Assembly (NCBI RefSeq): GCF_910592395.1 | Contig: NC_088308.1 | Coordinates: 18,739,501 to 18,803,500, forward strand | Reading direction: 5' to 3' | Source: Lineus longissimus | Taxonomy: Eukaryota > Nemertea > Pilidiophora > Heteronemertea > Lineidae | Length of the DNA stretch: 64,000 bases | Shown: piece after piece, positions 38,201 to 49,300 of the stretch | How positions within the stretch are numbered: the stretch's first letter is position 1 | Layout: the number at the start of each line of letters is the position of its first letter | Program-made: the position numbers and the translations under genes | The notes under the pieces: generated by a model | Database searches by the model: none | What the model was told of the DNA's origin: nothing | The model's input: only the letters and a program-made list of their open reading frames with translations

Positions 38201-39755
38201 TTAAATTCCAGAAATCAGAGAAGGATTTTACTACTAGAAGCACAGCTCATGACTTCTTGGCATTATCAGAAACCAACAGCTTGAAATGGAAATTCGGTTA
38301 TGAATGGCATTCTAATTCTACTGAAATAAAAAGTCATATCAACAGATCATAGAGTGACTTTATTCATGTTCCGTGTTTGAGGAATTTTGCCCCTTGGAAG
38401 TATACAACTTACATTTAATTGAATTGTAAATGCCTTGGTCTGGTCAATGAGCATGAGCTTCATCAAACTACTTGTTCAACAGAGGTACCATACAATAATC
38501 AAAACTATGATAAAAGTCATTTTTCTAGTATAATGTAACAATCACCTTGGTCTGTGTAAGTTTCCAGGATTTTCTCATTGAGGGGTTTTCCTTGCTGTGC
38601 CAGGGCAGTCAATGCCAATGCTTTGTACAGACCATTCCGTGTCAGGTAGCCCACTTTGGTATCAACCAAGTCCCATATCTGAAAGGAAAGCTCTGAAGTT
38701 ATACATTGGTAAGAAAGGTTACGTCTACAATCACAACTAATTCAGCATTTATTTGTAACCTCAATTTGCAGACGTACACATCACAAAATTAGACTTATTT
38801 CTAGGCCGCACTATAGTCATCATAGATTGTAACCGTCATTGATCACTCAAGCTCATGTCTCAGGGTCTCACTCCTCACTGGCTTCAGTGACATTGACAAC
38901 CATTTTGATATTCAATGTATATCATGTTGAGAACCGATAACCAAATCAGTTAACTCTTATGATCATTGGAAACAATATACATTGTGTATCATGAATGCAA
39001 TCGTGTCAACGTGGGATTGGTTATCAGCTAGTGCAGACCACATTCGATTTGAAAGTCGGCCAGTGGGTTTGATAACAAATGCGCATAACATGTAACACCT
39101 GTAATGTCAATGAAACAGGGCAGACAAAATCTCCCCCAAACCGCTCCAATTTACTGTGATTGAATGATGTAGGTAGTAACATCAGCAGTCCTAATCACCA
39201 TCCCGTCATGCATACTGTTTACACCATGTCCATGATGTTATTTCCACCAATGACAGCGACAATACACACAGCGTAGTGATGAAACGGCAATAATAAGATA
39301 TCCGAAGTAAGTAGTGTTGATGTCCTTTGTATTTTGTTGCATGTTATTGTTGTAAATGAAAATGCAAAATGAACCAACTCAGCTCCATGGTGTCACGTCA
39401 TTGTTTGCCACACCAAACAACTGGCAGCTGTCGAATGACATGATCTTTAACATGTCTTAAAGACTCTATTTTTTAACAAAAAATTAACCTACCTGAGTCA
39501 ATACGTGTTTTGGTAGGCTGGACTTCACTAGCAAGGAAACAAACATGTCCCTGTCCACTTGTTGCTGATCAGGGCATACAATGTCGTAAACCTCCCGGTA
39601 AAACTGTGGTACCGACCCTAAAATACAAAATTGAAATAGCATTAGATATAATTGTTGTTTTAAACGCTGTCATCTCTTAAATAGGGTGAATTTGATGTGT
39701 TTTTTTTAAAGAAAACTCCACCCCCTTCCTCACCGAACAAGAGGTCGGACGCCAT
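32640..39755 (-). CDS. SNX8: sorting nexin 8 (PX-BAR endosomal sorting protein), 13 coding exons
   Basis: Thirteen exons joined on the minus strand give one open frame of 529 residues with GT-AG borders and matching phases throughout: 39755-39734, 39617-39493, 38678-38546, 37780-37587, 37241-37124, 36747-36626, 35227-35147, 34805-34645, 34309-34177, 33793-33725, 33547-33398, 33135-32986 and 32771-32640 (stop TAG at 32642-32640). Order of parts: EH-like region (about residues 8-92), linker, PX domain (about 137-238), helical BAR-type region (about 245-500), Ser/Pro tail. Key SNX8-like stretches are [32 protein letters not shown] and [12 protein letters not shown]8 and yeast Mvp1 act on PI3P-rich endosomes in tubule formation and retrieval to the Golgi. 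The chosen ATG, followed by ASDLLFG, joins in frame to exon 2 across a 116-bp intron. The protein is longer than human SNX8 (about 465 residues) because of the N-terminal region. Confidence 0.95.
33190..33275 (+). repeat. tRNA-derived SINE-like fragment in an SNX8 intron
   Basis: An A-box-like TAGTGGTGTAGTGG (33,197-33,210) is followed at tRNA-like distance by a B box GGTTCAAATCC (33,244-33,254). No cloverleaf with paired acceptor stem is evident, so a SINE head or decayed tRNA-like copy is more likely than a functional tRNA. Confidence 0.4.
35340..36575 (+). mobile_element. non-autonomous element with about 300-bp internal repeats and a (GAC)n tail, SNX8 intron copy
   Basis: Three tandem units of about 300 bp carry GACCTCTGTGACCTTGA (35,589, 35,902 and 36,203), a 'CCCCCTGGTGGCCAA'-type block and GAAACGTGCC (35,858, 36,159, 36,460). 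They are followed by a run of GAC/GGAC triplets at about 36,478-36,525 and by a terminal hairpin GCTCACCTCTGCTAAGAGGT with GAGC closing the stem at about 36,541-36,563. No protein is encoded. A reversed copy sits in an IQCE intron at 46,236-47,490. Confidence 0.75.
36626..37780 (-). other. SNX8: SNX8 exons 4-6: PX domain
   Basis: The three exons encode [20 protein letters not shown], then [20 protein letters not shown], then the [11 protein letters not shown] loop, then [20 protein letters not shown] with [18 protein letters not shown]. The RRY-F motif (R166-R167-Y168, F171), the proline-rich loop with its lysines and the later HRRKALRRY arginines are the expected phosphoinositide-binding positions of a PX domain. 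All are present, so PI3P binding is likely intact. Confidence 0.93.
38546..39755 (-). other. SNX8: SNX8 exons 1-3: EH-like N-terminal region
   Basis: Residues 1-94 read [20 protein letters not shown] at the start, then [20 protein letters not shown] and [20 protein letters not shown]. Further on come [17 protein letters not shown]. The helix-loop-helix pattern, the [14 protein letters not shown] block and the final ALALTALAQ helix are typical of Eps15-homology domains, which usually bind NPF peptides in endocytic proteins. As I recall it, human SNX8 starts close to its PX domain and lacks this region. Family assignment of the domain is inferred from pattern only. Confidence 0.75.
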
Positions 39756-40972
39756 TTTGACGCACTTGTATCATGTGACCTCAAAATTGTGCGAGAAACT
39801 GCGATAAAGTGATAAAACAACACTTTATATTTCTATCATCCAGTTCAAACTTTACTAAATATTGTCGTTAAGGGTAACCTGTGGATCGATTGTTAAATAT
39901 CATTTAGTATATTGATTTTTGACGGTCACACACAAGCGGGATTAGAACGAGATTTCACGAATGTTTATGGTGGATACCAAATTCTTCTCCTCATTTTGGA
40001 CACACTTTTCATCAAAATTCAGGGGTCAAGTAAACTCATATAGGTACGACAGTGCTACTGCTGAAAATCTTTGGTGTTGTTACTCTGTTTTGATGTGTTT
40101 TCTTTTCTTAAATAAACTTGGTTCTGCACAAATTTTCTTGAATTCTTGTTTGCTTGCTGTCAAAACTTCACTCTTGCATGCATGATGCACTAGTCTAAGC
40201 TTTGACTTGCAGTGCAGTGATTGCTTCACTAGCATGCTAGTTAAAGCTAGCTGCAGCGCTAGCATGCAGCTGACTGGGTTGGCCCCTTGCCGGGGGGCCT
40301 GTCTTGATATATACAGAGATTTCTGTCCACCAATGTCAATGATCATTTTCATATCTTAAATAATCTATCGAAATAGTGGCATGGCCCATGGGCATGGCTG
40401 ACATGTATACCAACGTACTGTATCGGTAGACGTCCACATCGTATCGTACATGTATAATGTATAGCATTCCGCGACGTTACTATTTATAGCTCACAAGGTC
40501 ATTTGAATAAGATATTGATGACGTTTTAGTCACGTGACAGTCGGGACATCGACACTTATTTCTACGTATTTGAGCTCATTTCAAAGTCAATTATCTCTGA
40601 CCCTGCATTGTTTTTAGCATGAATGATACCATGGAGTCAGAGAGAGAAATATTTAGAACAATTATGTAGTATTTCCAACACTCGGACGTGCCAGATTGAG
40701 TCCAACTGCCCTAGTTAGAAAGCCTGAATCCATTACGAAACCGCATGTTTGTCCGACATTGCCTGTAATTCAGCGATGGGGAAATAGAGGGCAGCAGCTG
40801 CAGTGACGTCATCTTCGCTGAATGCTATTCCAAAGTGAGCCCCCAAGAGTTTATTAAAAAAAGGTTACGGTTATGAGGTGACAGTCTCAAGTCTTGCATC
40901 TGATGTTTAGAAGAGATATGTTTTCTTTTTCAGCATTCTGAGGTACAAGCAGTCTGTAACTGCTGAAGGACA
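39756..40972. promoter_or_regulatory. head-to-head SNX8/IQCE intergenic (candidate bidirectional promoter) region
   Basis: The SNX8 start codon (39,755, minus) and the IQCE start codon (40,973, plus) are 1.2 kb apart and diverge. There is no clear TATA box at a defined position. A palindromic GTCACGTGAC lies at 40,529-40,538 and TCATGTGAC at 39,771-39,779, about 20 bp upstream of the SNX8 ATG on its strand. A cluster of interleaved GCTAGC/GCATGC palindromes lies at about 40,175-40,275. An acceptor-like TTTTCTTTTTCAG at 40,921-40,933 suggests an upstream non-coding IQCE exon. Promoter activity is inferred from arrangement. Confidence 0.55.
40529..40538. promoter_or_regulatory. palindromic E-box GTCACGTGAC
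   Basis: This ten-base palindrome equals the core of the CLEAR-type site bound by TFEB/TFE3/MITF and USF factors in vertebrates. It lies between two divergent genes, one of which encodes an endosomal sorting protein. A ten-base match can occur by chance, so its use is only inferred. Confidence 0.4.
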
Positions 40973-43186
40973 ATGAAGCGCCATGAAAAGGTTGAGCTGC
41001 TATTTCATTTTGAAATGTCTACTGTAGTTCCCAGCTTCACTTAAGTACATGTATTGTGTATTATTTTCGAAGTGCAGTCCTTTCATTGATAAAGCTTTCA
41101 ATCCTTGCATTTGCAATTGCATTCCCTTACATGTACCACACAATGTTGAGTTAAAGCAGCAGCAAAAGTTAGCTTCTTCAGTGTAGGAATGTCATAGAAT
41201 TCAATTAGACAAATACCTATTAGTTATGGTCAAATATTTGTATAGTTTTTATGGCTCTCGCCTTGCATCTTGGGTGTAGACAGGTCTAATACTAACATAG
41301 CATTCTGTCTTATTTTAGGATGACTATGATGATGACTTTGAATCAGAAGGGGAAAATGATGTTATAGTGGTGAGTATATTCTGCTTGATACGGATCTCAC
41401 ACTGGAGCATTTGTCTTCTACAGTCCAATGTCTGTTCTGTCACCAAAGAAATGGCATTGAAATTGGAGAAGTCACCGAAGTTTTCTTAACTCTGCACTAG
41501 AATTAACATTGATTGAGGAGTCCTAGTATTCATCAATTCAGTACTGTCATCAGCTTTTAGAGCTTTCTTAAGAATATAGACTTTGTAAGATAGACTTGTC
41601 ATCAAGAATAGGTATATTGAATTAAAATGTAGTATCAAATGAATATAAAATATAAATACATAAGATGCAAACCAGAATAACAAACAGATGCACCTTTTTA
41701 GCAATTTTTTTAACCCATCTAGGTGCAAGTACTCAATGTACAAGATGACGCATTATTTTTGACATTTTTCTGTATGGCAAGATGATAACTTTGAATATAT
41801 TCAATTTCTTTTAAGGTCAAAACAAAGAAGAAGCCAAGAGCAGTGTCAGCAACTGCTGGTAAGCAAAAGAATGAGTTAATCAAGTCATAGCCACCTTGAA
41901 GGTTGCCGGTAAAAATCAGGTGTTTTATTTTTCAATGGGCAGAGACTGTAAAATCTTCTAAATATTATACTGCCGTTTTGTCCATAACGACATACCTACT
42001 CACGCCATTAACTGTTTAGTTCGTGTTTGTGTTTCTCAAACTGCCAATATTTCCTTATCAGGGGCCTTTAATTCAATACAGTATAAGAAAATCCACATGC
42101 TTTAATGCATGTATAGATCGGGGAAGAAATCTGTGAGTGAACAAAGTGACCGAATGGCCTAAAGTGATGCAAAGCTGGCATGGTTTTACCTGTAGTTAGT
42201 CTAGAAATTTAAAAACCTATTTCAAGGTCAAGATTGATTTATATTTTCAGGGAGGATGCAATCTGGGCGGAAGTCTGCCACCTTGCCTGCCAGGAAGTCA
42301 GGGTCGGGGGTAAACAAGGCCAGGGCCTCGGGAAGTCGAAAGTCACCAAGAGAACTGTGGCTCAGTTCAGTCAAAAATGGAGGTGGTGGTAAATATTTTT
42401 GCATTGCTATGTGGGGTTAGCCTTTATAAAGATATGTAGAGAGCACTGATAAATCCAATGTGAGACAAGACCACAATTGATTTTTTAAGCCTTTTAGTAG
42501 TTAAATTGTCAATGTTTGACCGCGATGCATCAAATACTGCGTGGGGTTGTGAATCTGAAATTTTGATATGATATTCCGAACAGTCGGGCAAGTAAATGGT
42601 GAAAAATAAACTGGTAGTTGACCACGGAATTTTTTTGATAATCAATAAATTAGACAGACATTGATATTTCCACTCTTTTCAGCCAACTGGCAGAAAAATC
42701 TCAAAACACGCCCCCTATTACCCAATTAACAAAATTCGAAATTAATTTTTTCATCAAATAATTTCTTTATATCTGTAGACTTGCCACAACAAATATTTTT
42801 TCAATACCTCTCCAAATATGTACTTGAGAGTTAAAAACATGCACTCGTCTAATTGATAGGCCTCGACTCTCCAACCTATGAATATTCATTAGTGGTTAAT
42901 TTTCAAGCAAGTGAGGTTCCATTCCAATTCTTGTACCAATTGATTCTTTTAGGTCTTTCAACTGGTAGGAAGCTCGGTTCATCTGGTAACCGAACCTCCA
43001 TGGATTACTGGATGGATGCTCTTAGGAAAACTGGTGAAGGCCGCAGCACCAACAGTACCAGGATGAACACTTTTAGTGGACAGCGGCCTGAGCATGCCGA
43101 CATGCCTTACATGAGCACAAGCCATTATCTGCGTCAGATGGTTGGCGGTGAGAAGGGGAAAAAGTCTGCTGGCGACTCCCCAGGAG
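40973..43186 (+). other. IQCE: IQCE exons 1-5: acidic and Ser/Arg-rich N-terminus
   Basis: Residues 1-161 hold an acidic start (DDYDDDFESEGENDVIV), a Lys/Arg-rich low-complexity segment, and the family block SPRELWLSSV. Then comes SMDYWMDALRKTGEGR and a SHYLRQMVGG stretch. Exon 5 is embedded in a longer open frame that begins at 42,853 in intron sequence; the TTTTAG acceptor at 42,952 marks the true exon start. Confidence 0.85.
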
Positions 43187-46100
43187 GTGAGAATATTATG
43201 GTTGTTCCCTTCGGTTATGAGGTCGAGCAGTGTAGGTGTCAGCAGAAGGCTTACATTGATGTCATGGTCAACCCCCAGAAAAAGAATGAGTAGAGATGAC
43301 CACAGGAAGATACATTGAGAAGTTGAAAAATAATGCTGAAAAATATTTATTTGGAAGGATCTTCAATGACCGCTTATCCTCCTAAATACTGCATTTGACA
43401 TTTTGATGTCAGTCAAGTTTGGGATTGTATTATTAAGAAAAATCTAGTCTGAAGATGCAGTGATGTATACTGTTCTTTAGAATCGGCATGACAACCTCTT
43501 ATAAATTATTTTTCTTTCCAGGTAAAGGTCCTGGACGGCGGCCTGCATACAAATCTCAAGAAGAATATTACGATGAAATCCTTGATCTCAAGAAACACAT
43601 CGTCACCGTCAACAATGAGAATACTCACATGAAATCCAAGTTACGGAGAGTAGAAGAAGACAATGCCAAGAAGGATAAGGAAATTGAGCAGTTACTCAAT
43701 CCTAGCAAGGTGAGGGCTTTTAACTTCGTGACTCATGAAAAGTTGTGTGATAGGTAATATCAAAAATCGTTAATTACAAAAGTAGTCGGTTTTTGGTAAC
43801 TTGTAAAATGGAGCTGCATAGCTTAAATTTCACACGGACCATTGCTCCAGATGTTGAAATAAAAGGCCTGTAAGTGTAATCATCAATAACATTCAGAAAA
43901 CACCATGCTTATTTAATGTTTTTTATGTGCGAAAGCCACATAAAGCTTCTGCTTTTTTTCAGAGTGAAGACTTGAGGAGAACTCTTGGCGATAGGAAACC
44001 AGACAGTGGAGCAGTAAGTTCAACTGTATTTCTCTTTCCTGTTAACGACAATTAGAGTTTGATAATTGGTACATTTGTTATTACTGGTTCTAATGTTATT
44101 TATGTAGTATATTCTAACAATGTTTGATTGGTGTAATAGTAATCAGTGTAAACAATGATTTGTACATTTGTTATTACTGGTTCTAATGTTATTTATGTAG
44201 TATATTCTAACAATGTTTGATTGGTGTAATAGTAATCAGTGTAAACAATGATTTGTACCAGTTTTAATATTTCATGAAAATCTTTATTATATTTGTCTAA
44301 TTCCAGGTAATCCACAGTCTAAAGCAGAAAGTTCTCAAACTTGAACAGCAGTTGAAGGAAAAAGAGGCTGCTCATAAGTGAGTATTGAGTATTGTTATTT
44401 TGGTATATCACGAATCTGGCATTGCACGAGAGCATTTCCTATACATCTCTCATACAACCTGACCTTGCTATGATCTTTTTAAAGCACCAAAACCTTATTA
44501 GGTAGCTATTTCCGAGATGTTGATTTATACAGTCAAATTTAAAACGACTTGTTCTAAAAATATTTTTTGTTTTCATCGTTTGCAGAAAACTTCAGAGTGA
44601 CATCAAGGCAACAAAGATAGAAGAAACAAAAATCCAAGTTGAGGCATTTTATGCGGAAATTGTACGGTTACAGTCAATGGCTCCCTCAAAGTCTTCCTCC
44701 TCGAGGTAGGATTATGGTTCTTTTATACCCGTAGCTCTGATGCTGTTATCATTCATAATGCAGGATTTTCAATGCCATGCTTTTGGCTGGTACCACATGA
44801 CAATGGATATGTCCATTTGAGCATTTTACTCAAAGTCTTTAGTGATTTCGATAGATTGCGTTAGGCATCCTCAGAATCATTCAAAACTTTTCTTCCAAAG
44901 TAAACCCCATTTTGCATTTGGTCTTCTCTCCATTTAGTAAACCACAAACGAAGGATACCAGTGTCAAATTGAAAGCATTGAATGAGACTGTGCTACGACT
45001 TAATGAGTCCAACAGCCGATTACAACTAGAAAATAAAGCACTGAAGGAAGATCTGTCGCGGCAGTTGGAGCAGACGTCAAAGGAAAAGGAACAAGTAGCG
45101 CGTAAGTGAATTAGCATGTTCACTCGGTGATTCGATGTGTGTATGCCCAAGGTTTTAACATGCATTCCCTTTTCCTGAGTAGCCTATATTGGACTCTATA
45201 CCTCCGGCAAATTAGGCAAAACACACCTGCAGGGACGTTTTTTATTGACACAAATTTGTGCTGAACGCTCTCCTCCCATAGTTTTTTACTCAATGCATGT
45301 ACTCATTATTATGTTGTCTTTTCAGAGGGGTATAGAGATATGAACAAGAGGGAGTTAATGGGAGCCATTACAAAGCTTGAGAAGGTACGAGAAGTTTCAT
45401 GAACTCAACTTTGAACTTGAAATTGCGGGCTGTGTGATGGCAATTAGTTCTGTGTGATGGCAATTAGTTTATTATCAGGGGTACAGTTATGAAGGTGTCA
45501 AGTAGAAATGTTGTGTAGGTATCTTCAAGTAAGGATAGAAAAGACACCAAGGAAGGCTGTGACCTCCTAGTCAGATGCCAATACTCAATGATATGCTCTG
45601 AAACCCACTCAAGTTAACTTTTGTCTGAAGTCTGTGGATATTTAAGTATGTTTGTATTGACTATTAATTCATTAATATTAATTCATTAATATTCGACTTT
45701 TTCAGAGGCTTGAAAAGGCAGAAGGTGACACTGTTTCCATTTTGTCCGGCCTTGAAAGCAGGCAGGGTGATCATCAAGGTACTTTTCATTCATGGTCGAC
45801 ATGGACTACCCCAAAAATATACTTTTATCAAGACGATTAGAGGTTCAAGAATCTTCTGAAAAATGACCAATGATAGTTTCAGGTTTTACTTCTTGATGCC
45901 TTCGCAGAACTAGAAATGAAACGGGCGTGATATATCTCTTTCCTAACGTAATGAACTGGATATATCAAGTGCAAATAACTCAGGAGCATTTACCCTTATG
46001 GCAAGCTGTTTATTATCACTTCTATCCTCTGATTGCAGGCAAAATGGTTCTTGAGGGCAGTGTAGCGCAGCGCCTTGACCAACTCGACAAACGTGAGACT

Positions 46101-46284
46101 GAACTCCTGGAGGAAAATGAAAAACTGGGTTCGACGGTCAAAAAGTTGAAGGAGGACAAGAATCATTACAAAAGAAGAAGTGATGAGAAAGAGTAAGTAC
46201 ATGTACTAATGGGAATGGAGGGCTTAAATATCAGGGCTGGGTTTTTGGCTCACCGTAAGGGGAGTCTATATGATAGCGCTGTGT

Positions 46285-46318
<34 letters not shown>

Positions 46319-49300
46319 ATCCTAACAGTGGCACGTTTCTTAACTGCTTGGGCTATGAACTTGAAACTTTGTACACAGAATGCCCTAGGTCAGCTGACCT
46401 CTGACACTGATTTTCGGTCCGATCTGATTCTCTGTTTGGCCACCAGGGGGCCAAATGTCGATATCTAAAAAGTGTGATATCTCGCTTATTAGTGACTTGT
46501 TTTCGATGAAACTTTTGTTGTAGGTACTCATAGCAAATATACATCTTATATCGTACGGGTTTTTAATTTGACCTACTTTTCAAGGTCACAGAGGTCATAT
46601 GGGGTAAATTGGCCATTAGAGTGTAAACTACGGCACGTTTCTTAACCACTAAAGCTATGAACTTGAAACTTGGTACATATAACCCCCTATATCACATAGC
46701 CTTTGGTGCTGAATTTCAGTTTGATCTGATTCTCAACTTTGCCACCAGGGGGCCAAAAGTGGAAATCTAAAAAGTGTGATATCTCGCTTATAAGTGACTT
46801 GTTTTCGATAAGATTTTTATGGTAGGTACTCTTAGGAAAAATACATCACATATCGTACGGGTTTTCAATTTGACCTACTTTTCAAGGTCACAGAGGTCAT
46901 ATGGCGTAAATTGGCCGTTAGAGTGTAAACTATGGCACGTTTCTTAACCAGTAAAGCTATGAACTTGAAACTTGGTGCATATAACCCCCAACATTAGATA
47001 ACCTCTGATGCCGAATTTTGGCCCGATCTGATTCTTTATTCGGCCACCAGGGGGCCATAATGGAAAAAGTAAGAAGTGCAATATCTTGCTTATTTTTAGT
47101 TATTCGTTTTCAATAACATTTTTATGGTAGGTTCTCCTAGCAAGGATACATCACATATCATATGAGTTTTTGATCTGACCTGCTTTTCAAGGTCACAGAG
47201 GTCAAATGGTGTAAATTGGTCGTTTGATTGTAACTATGGCACGTTTCTTAACCACTAAAGCTTTGAACTTGAAATTTTTTACACATGACTCCCTACGTCA
47301 TGTAACCTCGGACACGGAATTTCGATCTGATCTGGTACTCAACTCGGCCACCAGGAGGCCAAAACTAAAATAGGTAAAAAGTGCAATATCTCGTTTATTA
47401 GTGACTTTTTTGATGATATTCTTATGGTACTTACTCCAAGCAACGATACATCACATGTCATACCGACTTTGGTTTGACCTATATACTATACATGTACAAT
47501 GTTTCTTAATCTGGATGAATTCCAAAGCACCAAATATCTATACGGTGAGCACAATGGCCCCTGGCCGTTTCATTCAAAACAACATTGGTATCGGCAAAGA
47601 TTTATTGCAATATAATTATAGTATATGTAATATCATCTTTTTTTCATTTGCAATTTCAGCAAAGAAATCAAAGCTTTGAGGAAGGAAGTAGAAGATCTCC
47701 GATCACAGTTGGAAGCTGCCTACGCTGATCCTGATAGGACTGGAAGAAAGGCTCATAAATCTCCACAGAAGCGGCCAACAAGGTAGTGTATAAGAAGTGA
47801 TAAATTGTGATCCTATAAAAGATGTCAGCAAAGAGTAGGGGAATCCTCCAGGGCCTACGTTTCCATTTCTAATCTGGTCTTGGCCACCAGTGCCACATGG
47901 CTTGTGCAGAGTGCACCGGCAAGACTCACAACATGAGAGAGGAGGTTCAGTGAATCAGCCAATGCCTCTGGTGTCAACCAAACAACCAGTTTCCTTTTTC
48001 TAGTCATTACAAATCAATTTTTTAAACATTTTCTGAATAAAGAAAATTGCCAAAAGAGTTTTTGTAAATTTTCAGCAGTTCCCGAGCATCAACAACAGGA
48101 AGTGTTGAGACGGTAGCCCGTGCCAGACGCATGTCAGATGAGAGCGTTGGATCACGCCGGTCACACCGTCAGTCACCTGACATCATCGCCCAACGGAGGC
48201 GGGAAGCTGACGATGAGGCTGATCGACAGCAGCGGATAGAAGAGTTTGAGAAGAAGAGAGCAGCCAAGGCAATACAGCGAAGCTGGAAGGGTCATAAGAA
48301 AACAAAGGATGAGCAGGAAGAGGTGGGTACAAAATATCACTTTCCAAATAGTTTTGGAGCTATCTTGTTCCTGGGCCCTATCAGTTTATGACTCCAGGTG
48401 CATGAAGTTACCACATCGTCCCTGCCCCTTTGGATGACAAATACATGTTACGTGCGCTTGGCAGTGTTTGCAGGCACAACGTCATCATTTGGCCATCCAT
48501 GGTTAGCCAGTCAAAAATAGCAGCTTTGCAAGTAATCTATATCCCAGCACCATGCTGTTCAATATATACTCTTGAACCTATTTCAGAACTGTTGCTCATA
48601 TTCTGTCTTATCAGTAGACTCTTAAAGGTCTCCTACTTTGAATTACTTACATCTACTTACTATATCAGAACTGTTGCTCGTATCCTGCCTTATCAGTAGA
48701 CTGTTAGATGTGTCTTAATTTGAAACTGTGCAATTTTCTGTTGCTTATCTGGTCTCCTTGGTTCACCTTTGATTTATTTGCACTGTTAGATCTCATTTAG
48801 TGATGGTTTTAGTCTGTACAGTCCTTCACCAGATGTCTGTATCATGTCTACATTAATTTCTCATGTCTGTCAGCAACAACAGCATCAACGAAAGGTCGAA
48901 GAATTCACCAGTAATCATGCAGCGCGCCAAATTCAGAAACAGTGGCGTGGACACCAGGAGTCTGATGTATGTAGCACAATAAGAGTGATTTAGTCACCTA
49001 TTGAGCACCTTTAACCCCATCCAGCACTCGCAGTCCAGTAATCATTTATCCTTTCACCACACTACCAGCATTCCAGAATGTTGCGTTGTTTTTTTTCTCT
49101 TCTCAATTTTCAAGAAAACTTTACCAAGTTGTTATGCTCTCTAGTTCTGAAAGCAGCTCCTATTATTTCAATTCCCTAACTGGCTTTATGTAGTGAAAAA
49201 CAAAATACTGTGTAACATCTATTGTAGAGGTTACATGTAAACACTAATGCCAGTAGTAATAGATTATAACTTTTAGGATAATTGGTTTTATGAACAGCAT

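Larger units (their letters stand above)
43522..47782 (+). other. IQCE: IQCE exons 6-14: coiled-coil region
   Basis: Residues about 162-496 are rich in Glu, Lys and Leu with heptad spacing (for example EEYYDEILDLKKHIVTVNNE, LKQKVLKLEQQLKEKEAA, LNETVLRLNESNSRLQLENK, ALRKEVEDLRSQLEAAY). This matches the long coiled coil of IQCE, which mediates partner binding. A mobile element of about 1.25 kb sits in the intron before exon 14. Confidence 0.88.

Noticed and set aside
42853-43293. 146-codon continuous open frame in IQCE
   Set aside because: Only 42,953-43,186 is exon 5. The ends are intron read-through, and splice sites and family similarity define the exon.
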